NCBI GenBank assembly: GCA_963710665.1
Contig: CAVQBC010000003.1
Location: forward strand, 1,302,001-1,366,000
From: CAVQBC01 sp963710665
GTDB taxonomy: Bacteria; Actinomycetota; Thermoleophilia; Solirubrobacterales; Solirubrobacteraceae
Length of the DNA stretch: 64,000 nucleotides
Direction: 5' to 3'
Part shown: piece after piece, positions 25,204 to 32,510 of the stretch
Layout of the letters: each line of letters opens with the position of its first letter
How positions within the stretch are numbered: the stretch's first letter is position 1
Position numbers and translations under genes: made by a program
Notes under the pieces: generated by a model
What the model saw: only the letters and a program-made list of their open reading frames with translations
Databases searched by the model: none
Told to the model about the DNA's origin: nothing

Positions 25204-26172
25204 GTGGATCGTCACGGCTTGCCGCCCCCCTTCCCGTCCGTCGTCACCGCCGAGCCGCTGTCCGGTCGCGACCTCGTCGCGTTCGCGGCCGCGGTCGAGA
25301 CCTCGAGCGTGCACGGCGCGGCCGACGCGCTCGGCCTCACGCAGTCGGCGGTGTCCAAGCGCATCCAGTCGCTCGAGCAGCGCACGGGCGTCGCGCTGCT
25401 CACGCGCAGCCGGACCGGCGTGCGCCCGACCGAGGCGGGACGGATGCTCTACCCGGCGGCCAAGCAGGCGCTGGCCGCGCTGCAGCGCGCGGCGGTGGTG
25501 GTCGCCGACGCGAGCGAGGAGGCGCGGCATGCGCTGCGCCTCGCGGCGAGCCACACGATCGGCGAGTTCCTGCTCCCGGCGTGGCTCGCCGCCTTCCGGG
25601 CCGCCGTCCCCGACGCGCGGCTGCACGTCCAGGTCGACGTCGTCAACTCGCCCGGGGTGCTCGCCGAGCTGCGCGCCGGTGCCGCGGAGATCGGCTTCGT
25701 GGAGGGCGTGGACGAGCTCGCGGGCTTCGAGGCGCGCACGCTGCTGCGCGACGAGCTGGTGGTCGTGGTGGCGCCAGGGCACCGCTGGGCGCGCCGGCGC
25801 ACGCTCCGCGCCGCCGAGCTCGCGCAGGAGGCCTACCTGTCGCGCGAGCGCGACTCCGGCTCGCGCGCGGTGGCCGCGCTGGCGCTCGAAGCCCACGGGG
25901 TGGAGCTCGAGCCGGCGCTCGAGACGCCCTCCATCCAGGGGCTCAAGCGCGCCGTGCTGAGCGGCGGGTTCACGCTGATCTCCGCCACCGCCGTGCAGGC
26001 CGAGGTGGGGGCCGGCGCGCTGCACGCGCTGCGGCTGCGCGACGTCGACCTCGGCCGCGCGCTGCGCGCCGTCCGGCGGCGCGGGCCGGTGCCGGCGGGT
26101 GCCGCGCGGCGGCTGTGGCAGTGGCTGGTGCGGCGCCCGGGGGGCGATGCGCTAGGGGGTGTCGCCCCGTGA
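25204..26172 (+). CDS. LysR family regulator, probably controlling the sulfite dehydrogenase operon
   Basis: This 322-residue LysR-type regulator has an N-terminal winged helix (AVETSSVHGAADALGLTQSA, then VSKRIQSLEQRTGVALLTRS) at residues about 25-85. The effector-binding domain (about 110-310) begins RLAASHTIGEFLLPAWL, which resembles the CysL/CbbR-like branch. The start GTG at 25204 adds about 20 residues before the usual LysR beginning; no better start is visible. It is divergent from the SoeBC fusion and shares a dyad-bearing control region with it, the classic layout for a LysR regulator and its target. The inducer could be sulfite or a precursor; this is inference. Confidence 0.83.
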   Translation: MDRHGLPPPFPSVVTAEPLSGRDLVAFAAAVETSSVHGAADALGLTQSAVSKRIQSLEQRTGVALLTRSRTGVRPTEAGRMLYPAAKQALAALQRAAVVVADASEEARHALRLAASHTIGEFLLPAWLAAFRAAVPDARLHVQVDVVNSPGVLAELRAGAAEIGFVEGVDELAGFEARTLLRDELVVVVAPGHRWARRRTLRAAELAQEAYLSRERDSGSRAVAALALEAHGVELEPALETPSIQGLKRAVLSGGFTLISATAVQAEVGAGALHALRLRDVDLGRALRAVRRRGPVPAGAARRLWQWLVRRPGGDALGGVAP

Positions 26173-26341
26173 TTCGTAAGGGGATCGGGTCGTCTCTCCG
26201 GGATGACCCCTAGGGGTTCGGCACCTGCTGGCACCCCGCCGGGTTACGGCCTGCCTGCTGGGCGATGAGGCCCGCAGAAGCGATCCTCCTCTTACGCAAG
26301 AAACCAGCCCCGGGGGCGCCCGGGAGAACCGAGAAGAGACG

Positions 26342-26620
26342 ATGGCCGCTACCACCCACCCGCCGGTCGATGCCTACGAAAGCTCGCTCTCCGGAGCACG
26401 AGCCTGGTTCGCGCAGAAGGGCCTCTCGCGTCCGCGCGAAGGCCGCATCCTCGCCGGGGTCTTCGCGAGCTTCGCGCGGCGCTTCGACGTCAACCCGCTC
26501 GTCGCCCGACTGCTCGGCATCGCGACGATCCTGGTGCTCTCCCCGCTCGTCTACATCGGGGCGTGGATCCTGATGCCGAACGACGTCACCGTCGCGCCGG
26601 CCGCGGCGAGCACGGCGTGA
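26342..26620 (+). CDS. PspC domain membrane protein
   Basis: This 92-residue protein has a PspC domain: a basic lead (LSRPREGRILAGVFASFARR) followed by a membrane helix (LLGIATILVLSPLVYIGAWI) and a short Ala-rich tail. PspC proteins sense or respond to envelope stress. GAGAAGAGA precedes the ATG. The 169-nt region after the LysR gene contains a perfect 12-bp palindrome ACCCCTAGGGGT (26205-26216) of unknown role. A strong terminator follows the stop. It appears monocistronic. Confidence 0.82.
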   Translation: MAATTHPPVDAYESSLSGARAWFAQKGLSRPREGRILAGVFASFARRFDVNPLVARLLGIATILVLSPLVYIGAWILMPNDVTVAPAAASTA

Positions 26621-26627
26621 CGCCGTC

Positions 26628-26658
26628 CGCCGCCGCGGGCTCATCGCCCGCGGCGGCG
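26628..26658 (+). terminator. Strong 13-bp hairpin after pspC-like gene
   Basis: CGCCGCCGCGGGC pairs with GCCCGCGGCGGCG around the 5-nt loop TCATC, 8 nt after the stop. Confidence 0.75.
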
Positions 26659-26766
26659 CAATGCCGGGTCACGCCGGGCCCGCGGTGACACCCGGATCGT
26701 GAGAGCTTCATGAGAGCTCGGCCGACCACGGTTTCCAGGGGTGCAAGCGCGGCAATCTACGGCCGC

Positions 26767-27261
26767 ATGCGAACACTCCGAATCCTGGTCTGTGCCGCGC
26801 TCCTGGCGCTGCTGGCCGTCCCGTCCGCGGCCGGCGCCAAGAAGAACCCCTACACCGCCGCCGGCGTGTGCGGCCCGGGCTACAAGGTCATCGACCGCCA
26901 CCGCATGTATGCCACCGACCCCTCCAACGGGAACCCGGTGCTGCTCGCGGCCGTGGTCCTGACGTACAACTCGGCGCGGGGCACGAACTGCGCGGTGACG
27001 ATGAAGCGCTACCGGGTCGGGAAGAAGAAGCGCGTCTTCGGCGACCATCTCTCCGTCTCGCTCGCCGCCCGCCCCCTGGGGCCCGACACCGCCGACGGCG
27101 ACGCCGGCGAGTTCAAGTACTTCGCCGGGCCGGTGTACGTGCCGGCGCGGAACCGGTGCGTCCAGTGGGGTGGTGCCGCGACGCTGCTGATGCCCGACAA
27201 CTTCGTGCCGCGCGGCTACTACAACTCCGCGTACCAGAGCCGCTGGGAGCACTGCCGCTGA
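26767..27261 (+). CDS. Secreted protein resembling spore-associated protein A
   Basis: This 164-residue exported protein has a signal peptide at residues 1-23 (MRTLRILVCAALLALLAVPS, then AAGA). The mature part starts KKNPYTAAGVCGPGYKVID and has paired cysteines, a Tyr/Asn-rich core and an ending ...RWEHC. This pattern resembles actinobacterial SapA-type spore-associated proteins (NPYTxxxVCGxGYxVID and a C-terminal EHC), as far as I recall the family. ATG 26767 is chosen because upstream in-frame sequence would bury the signal peptide. A hairpin at 27280-27299 follows the stop. Confidence 0.65.
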   Translation: MRTLRILVCAALLALLAVPSAAGAKKNPYTAAGVCGPGYKVIDRHRMYATDPSNGNPVLLAAVVLTYNSARGTNCAVTMKRYRVGKKKRVFGDHLSVSLAARPLGPDTADGDAGEFKYFAGPVYVPARNRCVQWGGAATLLMPDNFVPRGYYNSAYQSRWEHCR

Positions 27262-27279
27262 GGAGCGCCTCGGGCTCCG

Positions 27280-27299
27280 TCCGGGTGCCGCGACCCGGA
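27280..27299 (+). terminator. Hairpin after SapA-like gene
   Basis: TCCGGGT (27280-27286) pairs with ACCCGGA (27293-27299) around a 6-nt loop. It touches the ATG at 27299, which argues against that ATG being a working start. Confidence 0.5.
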
Positions 27300-28054
27300 T
27301 GGAGCCTTCCTCGGCCGGGGGCGTGAGGTCCTACGCGGCGCTGCTCGCCGACGAGCAGCGCGCCGGCCGCCTGCGGATCGCCCCCCGCGTCATCACGAGC
27401 AGCAGCGAGCTGCTGACCCCCGGCATGGCTCGCCGCGTCCACGAGGCGTTCGGCGTGCGCGCGTTCGACTTCTACTCGACGACCGAGGGACTCTGGGCGG
27501 CGCAGTGCCCGGAGCACGACGGCTTCCACCTCTTCGAGGAGCTCGCCATCGTCGAGAACGTCGACGAGGACAACCGGCCGGTGCCCGACGGCGAGCCCGG
27601 TGCGCGCGTGCTGCTGACGAACCTCTTCAACCCGGTCCAGCCGCTGATCCGCTACGAGATCACCGACGTCGTCACCGTCGACCCCGAGCCCTGCCCCTGC
27701 GGCCGGACGCTGAGGCGCGTCAGCGCCGTGCACGGCCGCGGCGACGACGTTCTGCGCGTCGGCGGCGTCACCGTCCACCCGCTCCAGTTCGCCGCCCTCA
27801 CCACGGATCCCGACATCCGCGAGTTCCAGGTCGTCCAGCACGGCGACCGGCTCAGGCTGCGCGTCGTGCTCGGCGACGCCGCCGCCGCCGTCGAGACCGG
27901 GCGGCGCGTCCACGACCAGGTCCTGGCCCGGCTGCTCGCCCTCGGCATCGACCAGCCCCGCCTCGACGTAGAGCCCTGCGCGACGATCGAGCGCCCCGCC
28001 GGCGGGAAGCTTTCCCTCGTCGTCGCCGACCCGGCCGCCGCCGTCCTCGGCTGA
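27299..28054 (+). pseudogene. C-terminal fragment of a PaaK-like adenylate-forming CoA ligase
   Basis: This stretch of about 250 residues matches only the second half of phenylacetate-CoA ligase-like enzymes. It has the substrate/AMP region (TSSSELLTPGMARRVHEAFG, FDFYSTTEGLWAAQCPE), a Cys-rich hinge (DPEPCPCGRTLRRV) and the C-terminal lid (GRGDDVLRVGGVTVHPLQFA). The N-terminal half with the P-loop-like AMP motif is absent; the preceding DNA encodes the unrelated SapA-like protein and its terminator. There is no ribosome site. It looks like a remnant left at a junction, although a stand-alone domain cannot be ruled out. The frame is open throughout. Confidence 0.6.
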
Positions 28055-28091
28055 CCCGCACCGCGTCGGCGGCGCGGCAGGGCGCCACGCC

Positions 28092-29123
28092 TCACGTCGG
28101 CCCGGGCGCCACGCCCAGCGTCGCCGCCCACGCCTGCAGGTCGGCCTCGACCCCGGGGTCGACCTCGAGCGGGGTGCTCGCGTCGATCTCCTCGGGCCGG
28201 CGGCGGGCCGCGCCCGGGAGGCGGCCGCCCGCCGCCTCGACCCGCCGGGCGAGGTCGTCGAGGCGGGCCTGCGTGGCCTCGGGGCCGCCCGTGCCGAAGC
28301 GGCCCGGGTCGAGCGCGAGCACGAGGTGGCCGATGCGCTGCGGCTCGGCCGCCTGGTCGGCCTGGAACATGTCGGTCACCTCGGCCGACAGGCGCGGGCC
28401 CGCCAGACCGCCGGTGAGCGACTCGACCAGCAGCGCGAGCGCGAAGCCCTTCGCCCCGCCCATCGGGGCGAGGAGGCCGTCGAGCGCGTCCTGCGCGTCG
28501 GTCGTCGGCTGCCCGTCGGCGTCGAGCGCCCAGCCCTCGGGCAGCGGCTCGCCGCGCCGCGCGTGGCCGGCGATCCTCCCGCGCGCGACGGCACTCGTGG
28601 CGAGGTCGACGATGGCCGGCCGCGGCCGCGTCGGGATGCCGGCGGCGAGCGGCGAGGTCGAGAGCAGCGGGTCGGAGCCGCCCCAGGGCGCCATCACCGC
28701 GGGCCCGTTGGAGAACACGAGCGCCAGGTGGCCCGCCCCGAGCGGCGGCAGCGTGTAGACCCCGAGCGCCCCGCAGTGCCCGGAGTTGCCGACCGAGACC
28801 GCCGCGACGCCATGCTCCGCGGAGCGCTCCGCCGCGAGCGAGGCGGCCCGCCACAGCTGCCAGTGGCCGAGCCCGCCACCGCCGTCGAGCGCGACGGCGG
28901 GACCGGTGTCCGAGACGGTCTCGAGCCGCGCGCCGGCCGGGTAGCCGCCGGCGCGGATGCGCTCGAGGTAGAACGGCAGGCGCATCAGGCCGTGCGAGGC
29001 GACGCCCCAGCAGTCCGCGAGCACGATCGCCTCCGCGGTCCGCGCGGCGTCGTCCGGCGCGAGGCCGGACGCGGCGAGCAGGTCGCCCGCGAGCGCCCGC
29101 GCGTCGCCGACCGTCAGGGTCAT
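28092..29123 (-). CDS. Ldh2/ComC-type NAD(P)-dependent 2-hydroxyacid dehydrogenase
   Basis: This 343-residue member of the Ldh2 (malate/L-lactate/L-sulfolactate dehydrogenase) fold oxidises or reduces 2-hydroxyacids. The catalytic His44 lies in VASHGLMRLP, followed by VSVGNSGHCGALGVYTLPP and the cofactor-site stretch PLLSTSPLAAGIPT. ComC, the (R)-sulfolactate dehydrogenase, is of this type. Its ATG overlaps the stop of the SerA-like dehydrogenase (ATGA), giving a Ldh2-type plus SerA-type pair. The same pair (ComC and SlcC) makes the known sulfolactate racemase system. It is the last gene of an MFS-reductase-dehydrogenase operon. Malate or lactate analogues are alternatives. Confidence 0.78.
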   Translation of the reverse strand: MTLTVGDARALAGDLLAASGLAPDDAARTAEAIVLADCWGVASHGLMRLPFYLERIRAGGYPAGARLETVSDTGPAVALDGGGGLGHWQLWRAASLAAERSAEHGVAAVSVGNSGHCGALGVYTLPPLGAGHLALVFSNGPAVMAPWGGSDPLLSTSPLAAGIPTRPRPAIVDLATSAVARGRIAGHARRGEPLPEGWALDADGQPTTDAQDALDGLLAPMGGAKGFALALLVESLTGGLAGPRLSAEVTDMFQADQAAEPQRIGHLVLALDPGRFGTGGPEATQARLDDLARRVEAAGGRLPGAARRRPEEIDASTPLEVDPGVEADLQAWAATLGVAPGPT

Positions 29124-30100
29124 ACGTGTGACCGGTCGCGGGGCGTCGCGTGGCGGCCGACCGCGTGGCGGGCCTCCCCGCCGCCGCACACCGCGCGGAT
29201 GTCGCCCGCGAGCACCTCGAGGATCCGCCGCTGGCTCTCGGCGGTGATGCCGGCCACGTGCGGGGTGAGCACCACGCTGTCGAGGCGCTCGAGCCGGCCG
29301 GGGGAGGGCGGCTCGGCGGCCCGGACGTCGAGCCCGGCGCCGCCCAGGCGCCCGCCCTCGAGCGCGTCGGCGAGCGCCTCCTCGTCGACCACGTCGCCGC
29401 GGCCCACGCTGATGAGCAGCGCGTCCGGGCGCATGCGGGCGAGGAACGCCGCGTCGATGAGCCCGCGCGTCGCCTCCGTGGACGGCAGGTGGCAGCTCAG
29501 CACGTCGCTCCCCGCCGCCACCTCCTCGAGCCCCACGAGGCGGATGCCGAGCTCGGCGAGCTCCGGGTGCGCGGGGGAGAGGTGGGGGTCGTGGGCGATG
29601 ACCGTCATCCCGAGGCCGCGCGCCAGGCGGGCGCAGGCGCGGCCGGTCGCGCCCGCGCCGAGCAGGCCCCACGTGCGCCCGGCCAGCTCGCGCCCCGGCG
29701 TGCGCGACCAGCCGCCCGCCCGGCAGTCGCGGTCGAGCGGGACGACGCGCCGGGCGAGCGCGAGGGCGAGCCCCAGCGCGTGCTCGGCGACGCTGACCGC
29801 GTTGGCGCCGAGCGGCGCGGAGACCACGACCCCGAGGTCGTCGGCCGCGTCGACGTCGATGTTGTCGAGCCCCACGCCGACCCGGGCGACGATCCGCAGC
29901 TCGGGGCAGGCCTCGAGCAGCGCGCGGTCCACCGGGGTGCGGTTGCGCACCACGACCGCGGCGGCGCCCGCCAGCGCCGCGCGCAGCCGCGCGCCGTCGC
30001 GCCACGCGTCCGGCTCGCGCCGCAGCGGCAGCTCGCGCGCGAGCTCGTCGAGCGGCTCGCCCGCGATGTCCTCGGTGAGGACGACGACCGCCGCGCTCAC
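29120..30100 (-). CDS. SerA/SlcC-type D-isomer-specific 2-hydroxyacid dehydrogenase
   Basis: This 326-residue NAD-dependent 2-hydroxyacid dehydrogenase belongs to the phosphoglycerate dehydrogenase family. The NAD-binding motif GAGATG is at residues 148-153. The catalytic set is Arg234 (SVGRGDVVDEEAL), Glu263 (AAEP) and His281 (TPHVAG). There is no C-terminal ACT domain, so it is not a full-length SerA. (S)-Sulfolactate dehydrogenase SlcC is of this form. The start GTG at 30100 overlaps the upstream TGA (GTGA), and its stop overlaps the Ldh2-like start. Coupling with an Ldh2-type enzyme suggests interconversion of 2-hydroxyacid enantiomers through a shared 2-oxoacid, possibly sulfopyruvate. 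Confidence 0.8.
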   Translation of the reverse strand: MSAAVVVLTEDIAGEPLDELARELPLRREPDAWRDGARLRAALAGAAAVVVRNRTPVDRALLEACPELRIVARVGVGLDNIDVDAADDLGVVVSAPLGANAVSVAEHALGLALALARRVVPLDRDCRAGGWSRTPGRELAGRTWGLLGAGATGRACARLARGLGMTVIAHDPHLSPAHPELAELGIRLVGLEEVAAGSDVLSCHLPSTEATRGLIDAAFLARMRPDALLISVGRGDVVDEEALADALEGGRLGGAGLDVRAAEPPSPGRLERLDSVVLTPHVAGITAESQRRILEVLAGDIRAVCGGGEARHAVGRHATPRDRSHV

Positions 30101-30975
30101 CCCGCGGCGTCCCCGTCGGGCGGCGGGTCGAGCACCTTCAGCATCGCGGTGACGTCCTCGCCGCCGAAGCCGTGGGCCGACGCGCTCAGCAGCTGCGAGA
30201 GCCCCTGGGCGCCGACCGGCGTCGGGACGCGCGCCCGGGCCGCCGCGTCGACCGCCAGGCGCAGGTCCTTGGCGGCGAGGTCGACGGCGAAGCGGGGCGC
30301 GTGGTCGCCGGCGATCATCCACGGCAGGCGCATGTCGAGCTGGTAGGAGCCGGCGCCGGTGTCGCTCAGCGCCGCGGTGAACGCGTCCGGCTCGATGCCC
30401 GCGCGCCGCGCCAGCAGGTAGCCCTCGGCCAGCACCGCGACGTTGGTCATCCCGATGAGGTTCGAGACGAGCTTGAACATCGTCGCGGCCTCGACGTCGC
30501 CGAGGTGGTGGATCGCGTTGCCGATGCGCTCGAGCAGCGGGCGCACGCGCTCGACCGTCCCGGCGGGACCGCCGACGAACAGCGGGATCTCCCCGCCCTC
30601 GGCCTGCGCCGGGCCCTTGCCGAGCGCGCACACGAGGAAGGGAGCGCCCGCCGCGGCGAGCCGGTCCGCGACCGCGCGGGCGGTCGCCGGGTCGATGGTG
30701 GACACGTCGACGCACACCACGCCGGGCTCGAGCGCGCCCTCGAGCTCTGCGTAGGTCGCGGTCACGTGCTCGGGCAGCGGCAGGCTGGTGAACACCGCCT
30801 CGGCGCCGCGTACCGCCGCGACGGCGGACTCCGCGGCGCGGGCGCCCACCTCGACACAGGCCGCGACCGCGTCCGGGCTCGGGTCGTAGACCGCGACGTC
30901 GTGGCCGCCGGTGGCGAGGCGGCGCGCCACCGCGCCGCCCATCCGCCCGGCGCCGATGAACCCGAGCGCCGTCAC
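30097..30975 (-). CDS. 3-hydroxyisobutyrate dehydrogenase-family reductase, possible sulfolactaldehyde reductase
   Basis: This 292-residue beta-hydroxyacid dehydrogenase has an N-terminal Rossmann motif (GFIGAGRMGGAVARRL), VDVSTIDP at residues 89-96, the catalytic Lys168 and Asn172 in MFKLVSNLIGM. The substrate loop, DAPVSGG in most family members, reads CALGKGPAQAEGG here. Sulfolactaldehyde reductase YihU has VGRTSANA in the same place, with Arg123 binding the sulfonate. Lys120 falls on that position, and the offset of 3 also holds for the catalytic Lys. A sulfonate or other acidic aldehyde/alcohol is therefore plausible. GTG 30975 overlaps the MFS stop (GTGA). Confidence 0.75.
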   Translation of the reverse strand: MTALGFIGAGRMGGAVARRLATGGHDVAVYDPSPDAVAACVEVGARAAESAVAAVRGAEAVFTSLPLPEHVTATYAELEGALEPGVVCVDVSTIDPATARAVADRLAAAGAPFLVCALGKGPAQAEGGEIPLFVGGPAGTVERVRPLLERIGNAIHHLGDVEAATMFKLVSNLIGMTNVAVLAEGYLLARRAGIEPDAFTAALSDTGAGSYQLDMRLPWMIAGDHAPRFAVDLAAKDLRLAVDAAARARVPTPVGAQGLSQLLSASAHGFGGEDVTAMLKVLDPPPDGDAAG

Positions 30976-32441
30976 CGCGACGCCGCCCCTGCCATCGCGG
31001 CCTCCTCGGGCGCGGGCGCCGAATCGGCGTCCTCGAAGTCCTCGGCGTCGACGTCGGCGCCGATCGGCTCCCAGCGGATCAGCACCGTCGCGAGCAGCCC
31101 GATGGCGGGTGCGACGGCCAGCACGGCGAGCGCGGTGAGCCCCAGTGCGTCGGTCATGATCGGGAAGAACACCAGACCCATCGTCGAGCCGACGCGCAGC
31201 ACCGCCTGCGCGAAGCCGGCGCCCGCGCCGCGCAGCGACGTCGGGTAGGACAGCGTCGCGAGGGTCATCCCCTGCGCGCCCGGGCCGGCCGCGTGGAAGA
31301 AGATGAACAGGCCGATCAGCAGGCCGCCGACGTAGGCCGCGGCGCCGTCCGTGCCGCTGCCGCCGATCAGGCCCGCCGCCACGAGCAGCAGCGTGGTGCA
31401 GATGAACCCGCGCTGCGCGAGCGTGCGCGAGCCCCACCGGTTGAGCAGCGCGCAGCCGAGGAAGCCGCCGGTCACGCCGAAGGCGAAGTTGAAGATCATC
31501 GGCACCACGATCCCGGTCAGCCGCGACTCGCCGAACAGCTCGAGCGTGATGAACGACAGGTAGAAGCCGACCGCGTAGTACTCCATCGACTGCATCGCGC
31601 CCACGATCCCGGCGAGCGCGGTCCGCGCCCGGTAGCGCTTCGCGAAGAGCTTCTTGATCACGCGCGGGGAGAAGTCGGCCGAGCGCCTGCGCTTCACCGG
31701 CGGCGCGTCGGGCGCGACCTCGACGTCGGCCCCGTAGCTGTGGCGCAGGATCCTCGCCGCCTCGTGCAGGTCGCCCTGGTTGGCCGCCCACATCGGGCTC
31801 TCGTCCATGTAGCGGTGCCGGACGAGCATCACGATCAGCGCCGGCACCGCGCCGAAGCCGACGGCGATCCGCCACAGGTCGCCGTGCGAGGACTCGGGCA
31901 CGAGGAAGTAGAACGGCAGCAGGATCGCGAACGTCGCGCCGACCGCCACGTACCACATCGGCTGCCACAGGGTCACCGAGCGGCCCTTGCCGCGGCTGGC
32001 CGTGTACTCGGCGATGAACGCCAGCGCCACGGGGAAGTCGAGCCCGATGCCGATCCCCATCAGGAAGCGGAACAGGATCAGCAGCTCGAGGTTCGGCGCG
32101 AGCGCGCAGCCGATGGCCGAGACGACGAAGAACAGCATGTCGGCCATGAACATCCGGTAGCGGCCGATCTTGTCGACCCAGTAGCCGCCGAACAGCGCCC
32201 CGAGCAGGGCGCCGACCATGATCGACGCGGTCACCACGGACTCCATGAACGCGCCGAGCCCGAACTCCTTGGTGATGTCCTTGACCCCGAAGGCCAGGCT
32301 CGTGAAGTCGTAGGCGTCGATGAAGATCCCGCCCAGGGCGATCAGCACGATCGCCCCGGCGTTGCCGCCCTTGACCCTGCCGGAGTTCACCAGCTCGACG
32401 ACGTCCTGGGGCGTGCGGATCTGGATGGTTGCGGATGCCAC
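30972..32441 (-). CDS. MFS metabolite:H+ symporter
   Basis: This 489-residue major facilitator carrier has 12 predicted membrane segments. Motifs include GALFGGYWVDKIGRYRMF (loop 2-3 motif) and GIGIGLDFPVALAFIAEYTA (motif typical of sugar or metabolite symporters), with a long central cytoplasmic loop. I chose GTG 32441 because GGAGGAGAG lies a few bases upstream; the longer reading frame would start inside the ribosome site region. It leads the operon MFS, HIBADH-like, SerA-like and Ldh2-like, each overlapping the next by 4 nt, and is probably the importer for their substrate. Confidence 0.82.
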   Translation of the reverse strand: MASATIQIRTPQDVVELVNSGRVKGGNAGAIVLIALGGIFIDAYDFTSLAFGVKDITKEFGLGAFMESVVTASIMVGALLGALFGGYWVDKIGRYRMFMADMLFFVVSAIGCALAPNLELLILFRFLMGIGIGLDFPVALAFIAEYTASRGKGRSVTLWQPMWYVAVGATFAILLPFYFLVPESSHGDLWRIAVGFGAVPALIVMLVRHRYMDESPMWAANQGDLHEAARILRHSYGADVEVAPDAPPVKRRRSADFSPRVIKKLFAKRYRARTALAGIVGAMQSMEYYAVGFYLSFITLELFGESRLTGIVVPMIFNFAFGVTGGFLGCALLNRWGSRTLAQRGFICTTLLLVAAGLIGGSGTDGAAAYVGGLLIGLFIFFHAAGPGAQGMTLATLSYPTSLRGAGAGFAQAVLRVGSTMGLVFFPIMTDALGLTALAVLAVAPAIGLLATVLIRWEPIGADVDAEDFEDADSAPAPEEAAMAGAASR

Positions 32442-32510
32442 GGCTCTCCTCCCTCGGGGTGGCGCACACACGCTCGCCCGGCCCCTGCCGGCGGGCGTGG
32501 GTGGGTGGTC

